Positions 47,173-55,703 of a stretch of DNA of 64,000 bases are shown one piece after another. The position numbers and the translations under genes were made by a program. The notes under the pieces were generated by a model, which had not been told where the DNA came from, ran no database searches, and saw only the letters and a list, made by a program, of their open reading frames with translations. Origin of the DNA: Agromyces albus (lineage in GTDB: Bacteria; Actinomycetota; Actinomycetes; Actinomycetales; Microbacteriaceae); assembly GCF_004134825.1 (NCBI RefSeq), contig NZ_SDPN01000017.1, forward strand, positions 1 through 64,000, given 5' to 3'. The first letter of the stretch is position 1, and each line of letters opens with the position of its first letter.

Positions 47173-48084
47173 ATGGCCTTCGCAGCATTCGCGACCGCGG
47201 AGGCACAGACGCAGGCCCCGAAGCGGAAGAGCCGCATCGCGCTCTTCCTGCTCCTGCCCGGCATCGCCTACCTCGTGCTCTTCTTCCTCGCCCCGCTCAT
47301 CTCGCTGCTGCTGACCTCGCTGCAGGCGCCGCGAGAGTTCGGCGACATCGGCCAGTTCGACTACGCGTTCAACTGGCAGAACTACACGGCCGTCGTCGAG
47401 AGCTACCTGCCGCACATCCTGCGTTCCTTCGGGTACGCCCTCGCGGCCACGCTGCTCGCGCTCGTCATCAGCTATCCGCTCGCGTACTTCATCGGCGTGA
47501 AGGCGAGACGCTGGCCGATGCTCCAGGGGCTCATGCTCGTGCTCGTGATCGCCCCGTTCTTCATCAGCTTCCTGCTGCGCACCCTTGCGTGGAAGCAGCT
47601 CCTGTCGGATGAGTCGTTCGTGATCACCTCGCTGAAGGCACTGTCGCTCATGGCGCCCGACGCGCACTTCACGGGCACCCCGTTCGCCGTCATCTTCGGC
47701 CTGACCTACAACTTCATCCCCTTCATGACGCTCCCGCTGTACACGACGCTCGAGCGGCTCGACACGCGCTACCTCGAGGCCGGCAGCGACCTCTACGCGA
47801 GTCCGTTCACGGTCTTCCGCAAGGTGACGATCCCGTTGTCGATGCCCGGCATCGTCGCCGGCACCCTGCTCACCTTCATCCCTGCCGCCGGCGACTACAT
47901 CAATGCGAGCCGCGACTTCCTCGGCGGCACCGAGACGCAGATGATGGGCAATGTGATCGAGGCGAACTTCCTCGTGCTGCTGAACTATCCGGCGGCCGCG
48001 GCGCTCTCGATCATCCTCATGGCGGTGATCCTCGTGCTCGTCGGGGTGTACGTGAAGCGATCCGGAACGGAGGAGCTCCTGTGA
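47173..48084 (+). CDS. potB: Polyamine ABC transporter permease
   Basis: 303 residues, about six membrane helices (IALFLLLPGIAYLVLFFLAP first). The PotA-contacting EAA-type loop is EAGSDLYASPFTVFRKVTIPLS in two parts (YLEAGSDLYASPF, RKVTIPLSMPGIV). ATG 2 nt after potA. Confidence 0.92.
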   Translation: MAFAAFATAEAQTQAPKRKSRIALFLLLPGIAYLVLFFLAPLISLLLTSLQAPREFGDIGQFDYAFNWQNYTAVVESYLPHILRSFGYALAATLLALVISYPLAYFIGVKARRWPMLQGLMLVLVIAPFFISFLLRTLAWKQLLSDESFVITSLKALSLMAPDAHFTGTPFAVIFGLTYNFIPFMTLPLYTTLERLDTRYLEAGSDLYASPFTVFRKVTIPLSMPGIVAGTLLTFIPAAGDYINASRDFLGGTETQMMGNVIEANFLVLLNYPAAAALSIILMAVILVLVGVYVKRSGTEELL

Positions 48085-48974
48085 GCGGCGAAGTCCAGGC
48101 GGCGGCGGTCCTCGGTGATCTGGCCGGGAGCGAGGCCCGCGACCCCGGGAGCCGCCCCCCGCGCCGGCGGCGCATCGGACTCGGCGACTGGCTGCTTCCG
48201 GCCTACACGATCATCGCGTTCGTGTTCCTGCTGATCCCGATCGTGTACACGTTCGTGTTCTCGTTCAACGACTCGCTCAAGTCCAACATCTCCTGGCGAG
48301 GGTTCACCTTCGACAAGTGGCTGAACGTCTGCAACGTCGAGGGCGGCGCGGTCTGCCAGGCGTTCGGCAACAGCATCGTGATCGGCATCGCCGCGACGGT
48401 CATCGCGACCACGCTCGGCACGATGATCGCCCTCGCGCTCGTCCGCTATCGCTTCCGCGCGCGGTCGGCGATCAGCCTGCTGCTGTTCCTCCCGATGGCG
48501 ACGCCCGAGGTCGTGCTGGGCGCCGGGCTCGCCGCGCAGTTCCTCGCCGTCGGCGTGCCGAAGGACATGACGACGATCATCCTGGCGCACACGATGTTCT
48601 GCATCAGCTTCGTCGTGGTCACGGTCAAGGCGCGCATCTCGAGTCTCGACCCGGCGCTCGAGGAAGCGGGTCGCGACCTCTACGGCTCGCCGGCGCAGGT
48701 GTTCTGGCGGGTCACGTTCCCGCTCCTCACCCCCGGCATCCTCGCCGCGGCGCTGCTCTCGTTCGCGTTGAGCTTCGACGACTTCATCATCACGAACTTC
48801 AACTCCGGATCGGTGTCGACGTTCCCGAAGTACGTGTACATCTCGGCGTCGCGGGGCATCCCCGCCGAGGCCAACGTCATCGCGTCGGCGGTGTTCCTGT
48901 TCGCCCTCGCGCTCGTGGTCGTGGCGCAGGTCTCGCGCACGGCTCGCGCGAAACGGCTCGCACAGCTCGGTTGA
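48081..48974 (+). CDS. potC: Polyamine ABC transporter permease
   Basis: 297 residues, six membrane helices. EAA loop: EEAGRDLYGSPAQVFWRVT, then FPLLTPGILAAALLSF. The SFDDFIITNF segment is typical of PotC. GTG start overlaps the potB stop (GTGA). The transcript probably ends at the hairpin at 48980. Confidence 0.93.
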   Translation: MSGEVQAAAVLGDLAGSEARDPGSRPPRRRRIGLGDWLLPAYTIIAFVFLLIPIVYTFVFSFNDSLKSNISWRGFTFDKWLNVCNVEGGAVCQAFGNSIVIGIAATVIATTLGTMIALALVRYRFRARSAISLLLFLPMATPEVVLGAGLAAQFLAVGVPKDMTTIILAHTMFCISFVVVTVKARISSLDPALEEAGRDLYGSPAQVFWRVTFPLLTPGILAAALLSFALSFDDFIITNFNSGSVSTFPKYVYISASRGIPAEANVIASAVFLFALALVVVAQVSRTARAKRLAQLG

Positions 48975-48979
48975 CCCGA

Positions 48980-49015
48980 CGGATGCCGCCGCGCCCAAGT
49001 GGGCGGCGGCATCCG
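48980..49015. terminator. Hairpin between potC and the asparaginase gene
   Basis: Arms CGGATGCCGCC-GC-GCCC and GGGC-GGCGGCATCCG with an AAGT loop and a 2-nt bulge, in the 51-bp gap between convergent genes. It is again an inverted pair of the CGGATGCC octamer. Confidence 0.75.
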
Positions 49016-49025
49016 CGAGTCGGTG

Positions 49026-50015
49026 TCAGAAGTTGGCCCGGATCTGTCCGACCCGGCGCTCGCCACCCATGACCCACAGGTCGAGCTCGGTCTGCACCGC
49101 GTCGACCGCGTCATGCTCGACCGCGCCGGCGTCGGCGAGGAGACGGAGCGCGATGATCGTCGAAGCCCGTGACGAGCCGTCGAGCACCTTGAGCGCCGTG
49201 GTCGTGCCGTTCGGCGCCGTCATGACCATGATGCCTTCGGCCCCGACCTTCGCGAACACGCCGAGACGTTCCATCGCGATGGTGTCGGGCTGACCGGGGC
49301 CGCCGACCGCCCACGGATTGGCCCGAGCCGCCTCGGTGAGCGCGGCCGCCTCGCGGTAGAGCGCGAACGGGGATGCCGTCGCGGCGGTGGTGATCTTCTG
49401 GATGCCGCGTGCCAGCGCGTTCAGGCTGATGGCGTGCACTGGTGCGCCGCAACCGTCGACCGCGGTGGCGGCGGGCCGCTCGCCCGTGAACCGTTCGATA
49501 ACGTCGAGGACGCGCTTCTGGAGCGGATGCCCGGAGTCGAGGTAGCCCTCGAGCGGCCACTCGTTCGCGACGCACGCGAGGAGCATGGCGGCGTGCTTGC
49601 CCGAGCAGTTCATGTAGACGCGCTCGCGTGCGCCGCCCGAACGCACGAGCTGGTCGCGAGCGGCCTGGTCGGACGGCGCCGCCGGCGGGCAGCCGAGCGC
49701 CGAGACGGGCAGCGATGCGCGGTCGAGGAGCCCGCGCACGAGGGCGACATGTGCCGCCGTTCCCGAGTGGCTCGCCGTCGAGATGGCCGCGTCTTCACCC
49801 CGGAGGTTGACGCCGGAGGTCATCACGGCCACGGCCTGGAACGGCTTCAGGCAGGAACGTGGGAAGATCGGCGACTGCACGTCGCCGAGCGCGCGCACGA
49901 CCTCGCCGTCGGGGGAGAGCACGACGGCCGAGCCGGCATGACGGGACTCGATGAAACCACCTCGTTCGACTACGGCGAGTTCGACGGCGTCAGTGATGCT
50001 GAACGTGCCTGTCAC
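49026..50015 (-). CDS. Asparaginase II family amidohydrolase
   Basis: 329 residues of the Rhizobium etli ReAV-like asparaginase family (PF06089), unrelated to AnsA/AnsB. The likely catalytic set is present: S54-x-x-K57 (RSCLK), C137 and K140 (NCSGK) and C189 (DGCG), with positions close to Ser48/Lys51/Cys135/Lys138/Cys189 of ReAV. It would hydrolyse asparagine to aspartate and ammonia, cytoplasmic. GTG start 4 nt after the gabT stop, so it is the second gene of a minus-strand operon with gabT. Confidence 0.9.
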   Translation of the reverse strand: MTGTFSITDAVELAVVERGGFIESRHAGSAVVLSPDGEVVRALGDVQSPIFPRSCLKPFQAVAVMTSGVNLRGEDAAISTASHSGTAAHVALVRGLLDRASLPVSALGCPPAAPSDQAARDQLVRSGGARERVYMNCSGKHAAMLLACVANEWPLEGYLDSGHPLQKRVLDVIERFTGERPAATAVDGCGAPVHAISLNALARGIQKITTAATASPFALYREAAALTEAARANPWAVGGPGQPDTIAMERLGVFAKVGAEGIMVMTAPNGTTTALKVLDGSSRASTIIALRLLADAGAVEHDAVDAVQTELDLWVMGGERRVGQIRANF

Positions 50016-50019
50016 CGCG

Positions 50020-51396
50020 CTACCCGAGCGAGGCGAGGGCGTCGTCGAGCACGCTGAGCCCGTCTTCGATCAGGGCATCGCTCACGGCGAGGCTCGGCAG
50101 GAAGCGCAGCACATTGCCCCACGTGCCCGCGTTCAGGAACAGCACGCCGTGCTGCGCCGCATAGGCGACGAGGGCGGTGACGGCTTCGGGGTTCGGCGTC
50201 TTCGTGGTCGCGGCGGTGCCGGGCTGCACGAGCTCGATGGCGACCATCGCGCCCTTGCCACGGATGTCGCCGATGATGTCGTAGCGCTGCTGCAGTCGCT
50301 CGAGTCCGGCCTTCAAGCGGGCTTCGATGCGCGTCGCGGCCTCGAGGAGGTGGTTCTCCTGGATCGCCTCGAACACGGCGATCGCCGCGGCGCATGCGAC
50401 GGGGTTGCCGCCGAAGGTGCCGCCGAGCCCGCCGGGCTGGGAGGCGTCCATGATCTCGGCGCGGCCGGTGACCGCCGCGAGCGGGAGGCCGCCGGCGATG
50501 CCCTTCGCGGAGAGCACGAGGTCGGGCTCCCAGCCGAAGTGCTCGCTCGCGTAGTAGTGACCGGTGCGGGCCATGCCGCTCTGGATCTCATCGGCGATCA
50601 TCACGACGCCGTGCTCGGTGCACCACCGCTGCAGGATCGGAAGGTAGCCCTCGGCCGGCACCATGAAGCCGCCCTCGCCCTGGATCGGCTCGACCACGAG
50701 GCAGGCGAGGTCGGCCGCGCCGACGACCTTCTCGAGGTAGGCGATCGTGTGCGCCGCGGCATCCGCACCGCTCAATCCGTCGCGATAGGGATAGGAACTC
50801 GGAGCGTGATACACGTCGCCGGCGAGCGGGCCGTACCCGGTCGCATACGGGTGCGCCTTGTAGTTCATCGCCATCGTGAGGTTCGTGCGACCGTGGTACG
50901 CGTGGTCGAGCACGGCGACGGCTCGCCGTCCGGTGAACTTGCGGGCGATCTTCACGCCGTTCTCGACCGCCTCGGCGCCGGAGTTGACGAGCACCGACTT
51001 CTTCTCCCACGTGCCGGGCGTGTGCTCGGCGAGGAGTTCGGCGACGCGCACGTACTCCTCGTAGGGGGTGATCGTGAAGAGGGTGTGGATCACGTCTTGG
51101 AGCTGGCTCGCCGCCGCCGCCACGACACGTTGCTCGGTGTGTCCGACGGTCGTCACGCCGATGCCGGCGCCGAAGTCGACGAACCGGTTGCCGTCGACAT
51201 CGACGAGGATCGAGCCGTTCGCGCGCTCGATGTAGACGGGCAGGGCAGAGGAGACGCCGGCCGAGACGACCTTCGCGCGCCTCGCGTGCAGCTGCTCGGA
51301 CTTGGGACCGGGAATCGCGGTCACGACCTTGCGCTCCTGCGGCACGGAATTCACCGGCGCGGGCTCGGTCTGCGCGGAAATCTGGGTGTCAGTCAT
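50020..51396 (-). CDS. gabT: 4-aminobutyrate aminotransferase
   Basis: 458-residue class III PLP enzyme that moves the amino group of GABA (the end product of putrescine degradation) to 2-oxoglutarate, giving succinate semialdehyde. PLP lysine in VLSAKGIAGGLPLAAV, preceded by MIADEIQSGMARTG; phosphate loop NSGAEAVENGVKIAR and GGTFGGNPVACAAA near the end. GGGAG ribosome binding site and a TAGGGT element upstream of the ATG. Its nearness to potDABC suggests polyamine use. No succinate-semialdehyde or aminobutyraldehyde dehydrogenase is in the window. Confidence 0.94.
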   Translation of the reverse strand: MTDTQISAQTEPAPVNSVPQERKVVTAIPGPKSEQLHARRAKVVSAGVSSALPVYIERANGSILVDVDGNRFVDFGAGIGVTTVGHTEQRVVAAAASQLQDVIHTLFTITPYEEYVRVAELLAEHTPGTWEKKSVLVNSGAEAVENGVKIARKFTGRRAVAVLDHAYHGRTNLTMAMNYKAHPYATGYGPLAGDVYHAPSSYPYRDGLSGADAAAHTIAYLEKVVGAADLACLVVEPIQGEGGFMVPAEGYLPILQRWCTEHGVVMIADEIQSGMARTGHYYASEHFGWEPDLVLSAKGIAGGLPLAAVTGRAEIMDASQPGGLGGTFGGNPVACAAAIAVFEAIQENHLLEAATRIEARLKAGLERLQQRYDIIGDIRGKGAMVAIELVQPGTAATTKTPNPEAVTALVAYAAQHGVLFLNAGTWGNVLRFLPSLAVSDALIEDGLSVLDDALASLG

Positions 51397-51491
51397 GGTT
51401 CTCCCACCCTATCGCTGCCGCTCGTGCTGCGCCGCGGCCGTCCAAGGGGGCAGAATCGGATGCAGCTCACTCGCCATCGATCGGAGGCCAC

Positions 51492-51977
51492 ATGCTCGGC
51501 GAACACCACTACTCGATCGAGGTCGAATGGCAGGGCGATCGCGGCGAGGGAACCTCGGGATACCGCGCCTATGGCCGCCAGCACCTCGTACGGGCGGCTG
51601 GAAAGTCCCACGACATCGACGGATCGAGCGACCGGGTGTTCCACGGCGACCGGGAGCGCTGGAATCCCGAGGAACTGCTGATCGCGGCGCTCAGCCAGTG
51701 CCACATGCTCTCGTACCTCCACGTCGCGACCCAGCACGGCGTGATCGTGCACGGGTACACGGATGCCGCGAGCGGCACGATGGTCGAAGACGGGCTCGGT
51801 GGCGGGATGTTCACCGAGGTGACCCTGCACCCGCGCGTCATCGTGGCCGACGAATCGATGGTCGAGACGGCCCAGCGGATTCACGCCGAGGCCGCCGAGA
51901 AGTGCTTCATCGCGGCTTCCGTGGCGTTCCCGGTGCACCACGAGCCAGTTGCGGTCGTCACGCCGGTGATCGCCTGA
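51492..51977 (+). CDS. OsmC family peroxiredoxin-like protein
   Basis: 161 residues. OsmC/Ohr proteins reduce organic hydroperoxides with a pair of cysteines: one in AALSQCHMLSYL and one in AAEKCFIAASV, with the Arg/Glu partner region NPEELLIAAL intact. Cytoplasmic. CGGAGG ribosome binding site before the ATG. Divergent from gabT across 95 bp, convergent with the lipoprotein gene. Confidence 0.92.
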   Translation: MLGEHHYSIEVEWQGDRGEGTSGYRAYGRQHLVRAAGKSHDIDGSSDRVFHGDRERWNPEELLIAALSQCHMLSYLHVATQHGVIVHGYTDAASGTMVEDGLGGGMFTEVTLHPRVIVADESMVETAQRIHAEAAEKCFIAASVAFPVHHEPVAVVTPVIA

Positions 51978-51986
51978 GCAGGCGAG

Positions 51987-52925
51987 TCAGCGGCGCTCGA
52001 CTGCAGGCCTGCTGTCGACCGCCGGCAGCGTGGGCACCGGCCCAGGACACGCGTGGCCGCCCACGAGCCTCGTGCAGGGCGGGAAGAACGCCGGGAAGCG
52101 CTCGGACTCGGGATCGCCGAACCACCGATGCCAGATGCGCCAGAAGTTGAGGTTGCCGAACGCCGAGCACGCGTCGCCGGCTCGCGGGTCGTCGATCGTC
52201 GCGTCGTTGGGCTGATACGGCGTGTAGTTGTAGAGGTTCGCGGTGGCCTGGTTGCGGATGGTCACCGATGATGCGCCGCACCCGGCATCGGGATGGAACT
52301 GCACGTCGACCGTGCCGACGTGGAACTTGCGGTCGGGCTCCTCCGTGTACTGCCGGAACTGCCACGCCGCGTTGTACACCTGGTTGAAGAAGCCGAAGTA
52401 CTTCGCATCGCAATCGGCGGTGTCGGGGCAGCCGTACCCCGTGGCCCGCAGATATCCCGAGGCTGTCGGCCGGGTGAGCAGCGACTGCTCCTTCTGCAGC
52501 AGCACGAGCAGCATGCGCGGGCTCACGCCGCACGCTTCGGCGACCTTCGAGATGATGCGGCTCGCGCGCTCACGGATGCCGCCGCGGTACTCGGTGCAGT
52601 GCCCGGGTCCGGCGGGCGGCTTCGTCTCCGTGCTCTGCGAGAAGTCGGCGAGGCATTTCACCCCGGGCTCCGGCCGGCATGAGACCCCCTCGAGGAACGA
52701 CTGGATCTCGCGTTCACTCAGCGCGCCGCTGTCGTAGAACGCGTCGTCGCTCACGATGTACCCGGGGTCGAACCGCGATGCCGGCGGCACCGGCAGGTCG
52801 ACCACGCTTGCGCTCGGCGACGAGGTCGCGACCCGTGGTGCCTCTGCCGGCGAGGTGCACGCAGCCAGCGCGACCACCACGAGCGATGCGGCGGCGACGC
52901 GGGCTGCGGCCTTCGCGATGCTCAT
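51987..52925 (-). CDS. Secreted lipoprotein with lysozyme-like domain
   Basis: 312 residues. Signal peptide with lipobox VALAAC (C23), a Ser/Pro linker, then a Cys-rich domain found in many actinobacterial wall proteins: SPRMLLVLLQKEQSLLT followed by ATGYGCPDTADC, KYFGFFNQVYNAAWQFRQY and NLYNYTPYQPN. E146 in QKEQ is placed like the catalytic Glu of lytic transglycosylases, so peptidoglycan cleavage is plausible but unproven. Seven or more Cys suggest disulfides. The start is the ATG giving MSIAKAAARV. Confidence 0.8.
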   Translation of the reverse strand: MSIAKAAARVAAASLVVVALAACTSPAEAPRVATSSPSASVVDLPVPPASRFDPGYIVSDDAFYDSGALSEREIQSFLEGVSCRPEPGVKCLADFSQSTETKPPAGPGHCTEYRGGIRERASRIISKVAEACGVSPRMLLVLLQKEQSLLTRPTASGYLRATGYGCPDTADCDAKYFGFFNQVYNAAWQFRQYTEEPDRKFHVGTVDVQFHPDAGCGASSVTIRNQATANLYNYTPYQPNDATIDDPRAGDACSAFGNLNFWRIWHRWFGDPESERFPAFFPPCTRLVGGHACPGPVPTLPAVDSRPAVERR

Positions 52926-52971
52926 CGAAGCGACGATACCCGCCCACTTCGAGTCGAGGCTGGGAATCACG

Positions 52972-53736
52972 TCAGATGCGCTCGCGCGGCACCACGCGAT
53001 CGGCGATCTTCGCGAACGTCCCCTGCGGCGGCGTCTCGTTGTAGCGTCCGGCGAGCTCCTGCCCGCTGAGGGCGTGGATCGCGGCCATGACCTCGTCGGT
53101 GGCGGCGCGGCGGGCACGACCGGAGGTCGCGGTGCCGTGCCGGCTCAGGTCGAGCGGTTCACCGAAGCGCACTGTGACGGGACGCACTCGCGGAAGCTTG
53201 GACCCGACGGGCTGGATCTCCTCGGTGCCCACGAGGCCGACAGGCACGACGATCGCGCCGGTCGTGAGCGCGAGCCAGGCCACGCCCGTGCGACCCCTGT
53301 AGAGACGGCCGTCGAGCGAGCGAGTGCCTTCCGGGTAGATGGCGAACGCGTTGCCGGCGTCGAGGATGCGCCGCCCCTGGTCGAGCGCCTCCTGTGCCTG
53401 GGCGCCGGCGCCGCGCTCGACGCTCACGGCGCCGATGGCCCCGAAGAAGGTGCGCGAGATCGCTCCCTTCACCCCGGTGCCGGTGAAGTAGTGCGACTTC
53501 GCGAGGAACTGCACCGGCCGGGGCGATGCCAGCGGGATCACGATGCTGTCGACGAACGAGAGGTGGTTGCTCGCGAGGATGACGGGCCCGTGCATCGGCA
53601 CGTGCTCGGCCCCGGTGATCGTGGGCCGGTAGACGGTGCGGACGACGGGCCGGAGCACTCCGCGAACGACGCGATAGAGCGGTCCCTGCTGGACCGCGGG
53701 CGCGGCGGGGACGGCCTCGGCTTCGATCTCAGTCAC
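52972..53736 (-). CDS. 1-acyl-sn-glycerol-3-phosphate acyltransferase family protein
   Basis: 254 residues, PlsC family; adds the second acyl chain to lysophosphatidic acid, or acylates a related lipid, at the membrane. Motif I HLSFVD (NHLSFVDS, H-x4-D), motif III YPEGTRS and motif IV VPVGLVG are present. GTG start with TAGGGT 6 nt upstream (leaderless). Confidence 0.9.
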   Translation of the reverse strand: MTEIEAEAVPAAPAVQQGPLYRVVRGVLRPVVRTVYRPTITGAEHVPMHGPVILASNHLSFVDSIVIPLASPRPVQFLAKSHYFTGTGVKGAISRTFFGAIGAVSVERGAGAQAQEALDQGRRILDAGNAFAIYPEGTRSLDGRLYRGRTGVAWLALTTGAIVVPVGLVGTEEIQPVGSKLPRVRPVTVRFGEPLDLSRHGTATSGRARRAATDEVMAAIHALSGQELAGRYNETPPQGTFAKIADRVVPRERI

Positions 53737-53742
53737 CTTCCG

Positions 53743-53748
53743 ACCCTA
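53743..53748 (-). promoter_or_regulatory. -10 element TAGGGT, leaderless plsC-like gene
   Basis: On the minus strand TAGGGT is followed by CGGAAG and GTG (53736). Confidence 0.45.
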
Positions 53749-53872
53749 GGGGCGAAGGGATGCGCCGAACGGAATATGCCGTTCGCCGCGCGCTCGTAGG
53801 GTGGTAGGCCCCAGTGCTGCTCACATGAGCACTTCTGCGCCGCGAATGCGCGAGTGCGCGAGGATAGGGACC

Positions 53873-54511
53873 ATGGATGCCACGGTCGACGGCGAGCTCC
53901 TCGAGCTCGAGGGCTCCGGTGCGCACGTACTCGTGCTCGCCGGGGGCCGCCGCACGCCGGGCGCCGATGGAGTGCTTCGCGGTCTCCTCGCGAGATCGGC
54001 GGGTGTTCCCGCCGACGACGTCGAACTCGTGCACGCGTGCGTGGAGTGCGGGGCGCGGCATGGCCGCCCGCACGTGGCGTATCCGGCGACGCCGTCGGGC
54101 GCGCAGTGGTTCGCCGATGTCGCGATCGCGGGCGACGCGGTCGTCGCAGCGGCGGCGACCAGGCATCCGCTCGGCGTCGGCATCGAGACGGCGGCGCTCG
54201 ACGCCGGTGCCGTCATCGACGAGGCGGCATTCCACGCGAACGAGCGCGAGGCGCTCGATGAGCTCGATCCCGCGCGCCGGCCGCTCGTGCGGGCCGCGCT
54301 GTGGGCCCGCAAGACCGCACTGCTCCGCGCGGTCGGCCACACCGAGTTCATCGAGCCGTCGCGGCTCGAGCTCTCGATCCCCGGCGCCGACGGCGGCGTC
54401 GGCCGCATCGTGCGCAGCGTGCCCGAGTTCGGCGAGGGATGGCGCGAGGTGCGGTTCCACGATGTGCCGGTGCCCGGCAACCGCGCGGCATCCGTCGCGA
54501 CCCTCGGCTGA
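53873..54511 (+). CDS. Degenerate 4'-phosphopantetheinyl transferase-like protein
   Basis: 212 residues with the Sfp-type outline: [16 protein letters not shown] (Sfp CGxxGKP region), [11 protein letters not shown] where Sfp has GTDIE, and [13 protein letters not shown] where Sfp has W-x-x-KES/A. The Mg2+ ligand Asp is Gly103 and the Glu after Lys147 is Thr148; only E105 remains. It may therefore be inactive or use another chemistry. The start is the ATG giving MDATVDGE; a longer frame exists upstream. Divergent from plsC; dxr follows 34 nt downstream with its own leaderless start. Confidence 0.7.
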   Translation: MDATVDGELLELEGSGAHVLVLAGGRRTPGADGVLRGLLARSAGVPADDVELVHACVECGARHGRPHVAYPATPSGAQWFADVAIAGDAVVAAAATRHPLGVGIETAALDAGAVIDEAAFHANEREALDELDPARRPLVRAALWARKTALLRAVGHTEFIEPSRLELSIPGADGGVGRIVRSVPEFGEGWREVRFHDVPVPGNRAASVATLG

Positions 54512-54533
54512 CACGCTTCTTCGGCCACCGGCC

Positions 54534-54539
54534 TACAGT
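54534..54539 (+). promoter_or_regulatory. -10 element TACAGT, leaderless dxr
   Basis: TACAGT is followed by six bases (GGAGGC) and GTG (54546). The purine run is too close to the start for a Shine-Dalgarno role. Confidence 0.5.
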
Positions 54540-54545
54540 GGAGGC

Positions 54546-55637
54546 GTGCGCAGCGTCATCATCCTCGGCTCGTCAGGCTCGATCGGCACCCAGGCTCTCG
54601 AGGTCATCAGGGCGAACCCGCGCCGATTCGACGTCGTCGGACTCGCGGTCGGCTCGAACCGGGCCTTGCTCGAGGCGCAAGCCGCGGAGTTCCACGTCGA
54701 GCACACCGCGGTCGGCGTCGACGAAGCCGTGCAGCTCGTGCGCGACGTGCACGCCGACGTGGTGCTGAACGGCATCACGGGGTCGGTGGGGCTCGCGCCC
54801 ACGATCGCGGCCCTCGAGCGGGGTGCCACGCTGGCGCTCGCGAATAAGGAGTCGCTCATCGTCGGCGGCGACCTCGTGACCCGACTCGCGCAGCCGGGGC
54901 AGATCGTGCCCGTCGACTCCGAGCACTCCGCGATCGCGCAGGCACTGCGGTCCGGAACCGACGACGAGGTGCGCCGGCTCGTGCTCACGGCCTCCGGCGG
55001 CCCATTCCGCGGCCGCACCCGCGCCGAGCTCTCCGACGTGACGCCTGCCGAGGCGCTCGCCCATCCGACGTGGGACATGGGCCTCGTCGTCACGACGAAC
55101 TCGGCGACGCTCGTGAACAAGGGACTCGAGGTGATCGAGGCGCACTTGCTCTTCGACGTCGAGTACGACCGCATCGACGTCGTGGTGCACCCGCAGTCGA
55201 TCGTGCACTCGATGGTCGAGTTCGTCGACGGGTCGACGATCGCGCAGGCGTCGCCGCCTGACATGCGCCTGCCCATCTCGCTCGGGCTCGACTGGCCGCA
55301 CCGCGTCGCGGCCGCCGGCAAGCCGCTCGACTGGACGACCGCGACGAGCTGGACGTTCGAGCCGCTCGACGTCGACGCCTTCCCGGCCGTGGCGCTCGCC
55401 AAGCAGGTCGGCCGCGCCGGCGGCGAGTACCCCGCGGTGTTCAACGCGGCGAACGAGGAGGCGGTCACGGCGTTCCACGCCGGTCGCATCGGGTTCCTCG
55501 ACATCGTCGACACGGTGCGTGCGGTCGTCGAGTCGCACGAGGCATCCGGATCGGAGCTCTCGGTCGCCTCACTCGCCGACGCCGAGCTGCACGCCCGCCG
55601 GGTCGCGAACGAGCGGATCGGCCGCGTCACGCGCTGA
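54546..55637 (+). CDS. dxr: 1-deoxy-D-xylulose 5-phosphate reductoisomerase
   Basis: Converts DXP to 2-C-methyl-D-erythritol 4-phosphate with NADPH, the second step of the MEP isoprenoid pathway. 363 residues. NADPH loop [13 protein letters not shown] at the N-terminus, the metal-binding [12 protein letters not shown], the flexible loop HPTWDMG and the C-terminal [11 protein letters not shown] are intact. GTG start preceded by a TACAGT element at 6 nt. The order dxr then site-2 protease matches other actinobacteria, where ispG usually follows; here ispG is not present. Confidence 0.96.
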   Translation: MRSVIILGSSGSIGTQALEVIRANPRRFDVVGLAVGSNRALLEAQAAEFHVEHTAVGVDEAVQLVRDVHADVVLNGITGSVGLAPTIAALERGATLALANKESLIVGGDLVTRLAQPGQIVPVDSEHSAIAQALRSGTDDEVRRLVLTASGGPFRGRTRAELSDVTPAEALAHPTWDMGLVVTTNSATLVNKGLEVIEAHLLFDVEYDRIDVVVHPQSIVHSMVEFVDGSTIAQASPPDMRLPISLGLDWPHRVAAAGKPLDWTTATSWTFEPLDVDAFPAVALAKQVGRAGGEYPAVFNAANEEAVTAFHAGRIGFLDIVDTVRAVVESHEASGSELSVASLADAELHARRVANERIGRVTR

Positions 55638-55691
55638 GCGCGGCATCCGTCGTTCACAGCCGGCGGACAGCGCACGCGGAGGCTCCGGCAC

Positions 55692-55697
55692 TACGCT
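55692..55697 (+). promoter_or_regulatory. -10 element TACGCT, leaderless site-2 protease gene
   Basis: TACGCT ends 6 nt before the GTG at 55704; no Shine-Dalgarno. Confidence 0.45.
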
Positions 55698-55703
55698 GGC
55701 TGG

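Noticed and set aside
53801-53872. Longer N-terminus for the phosphopantetheinyl-transferase-like protein
   Set aside because: The extra residues are Arg/Ser-rich with no similarity to the family; the later ATG starts the folded part.
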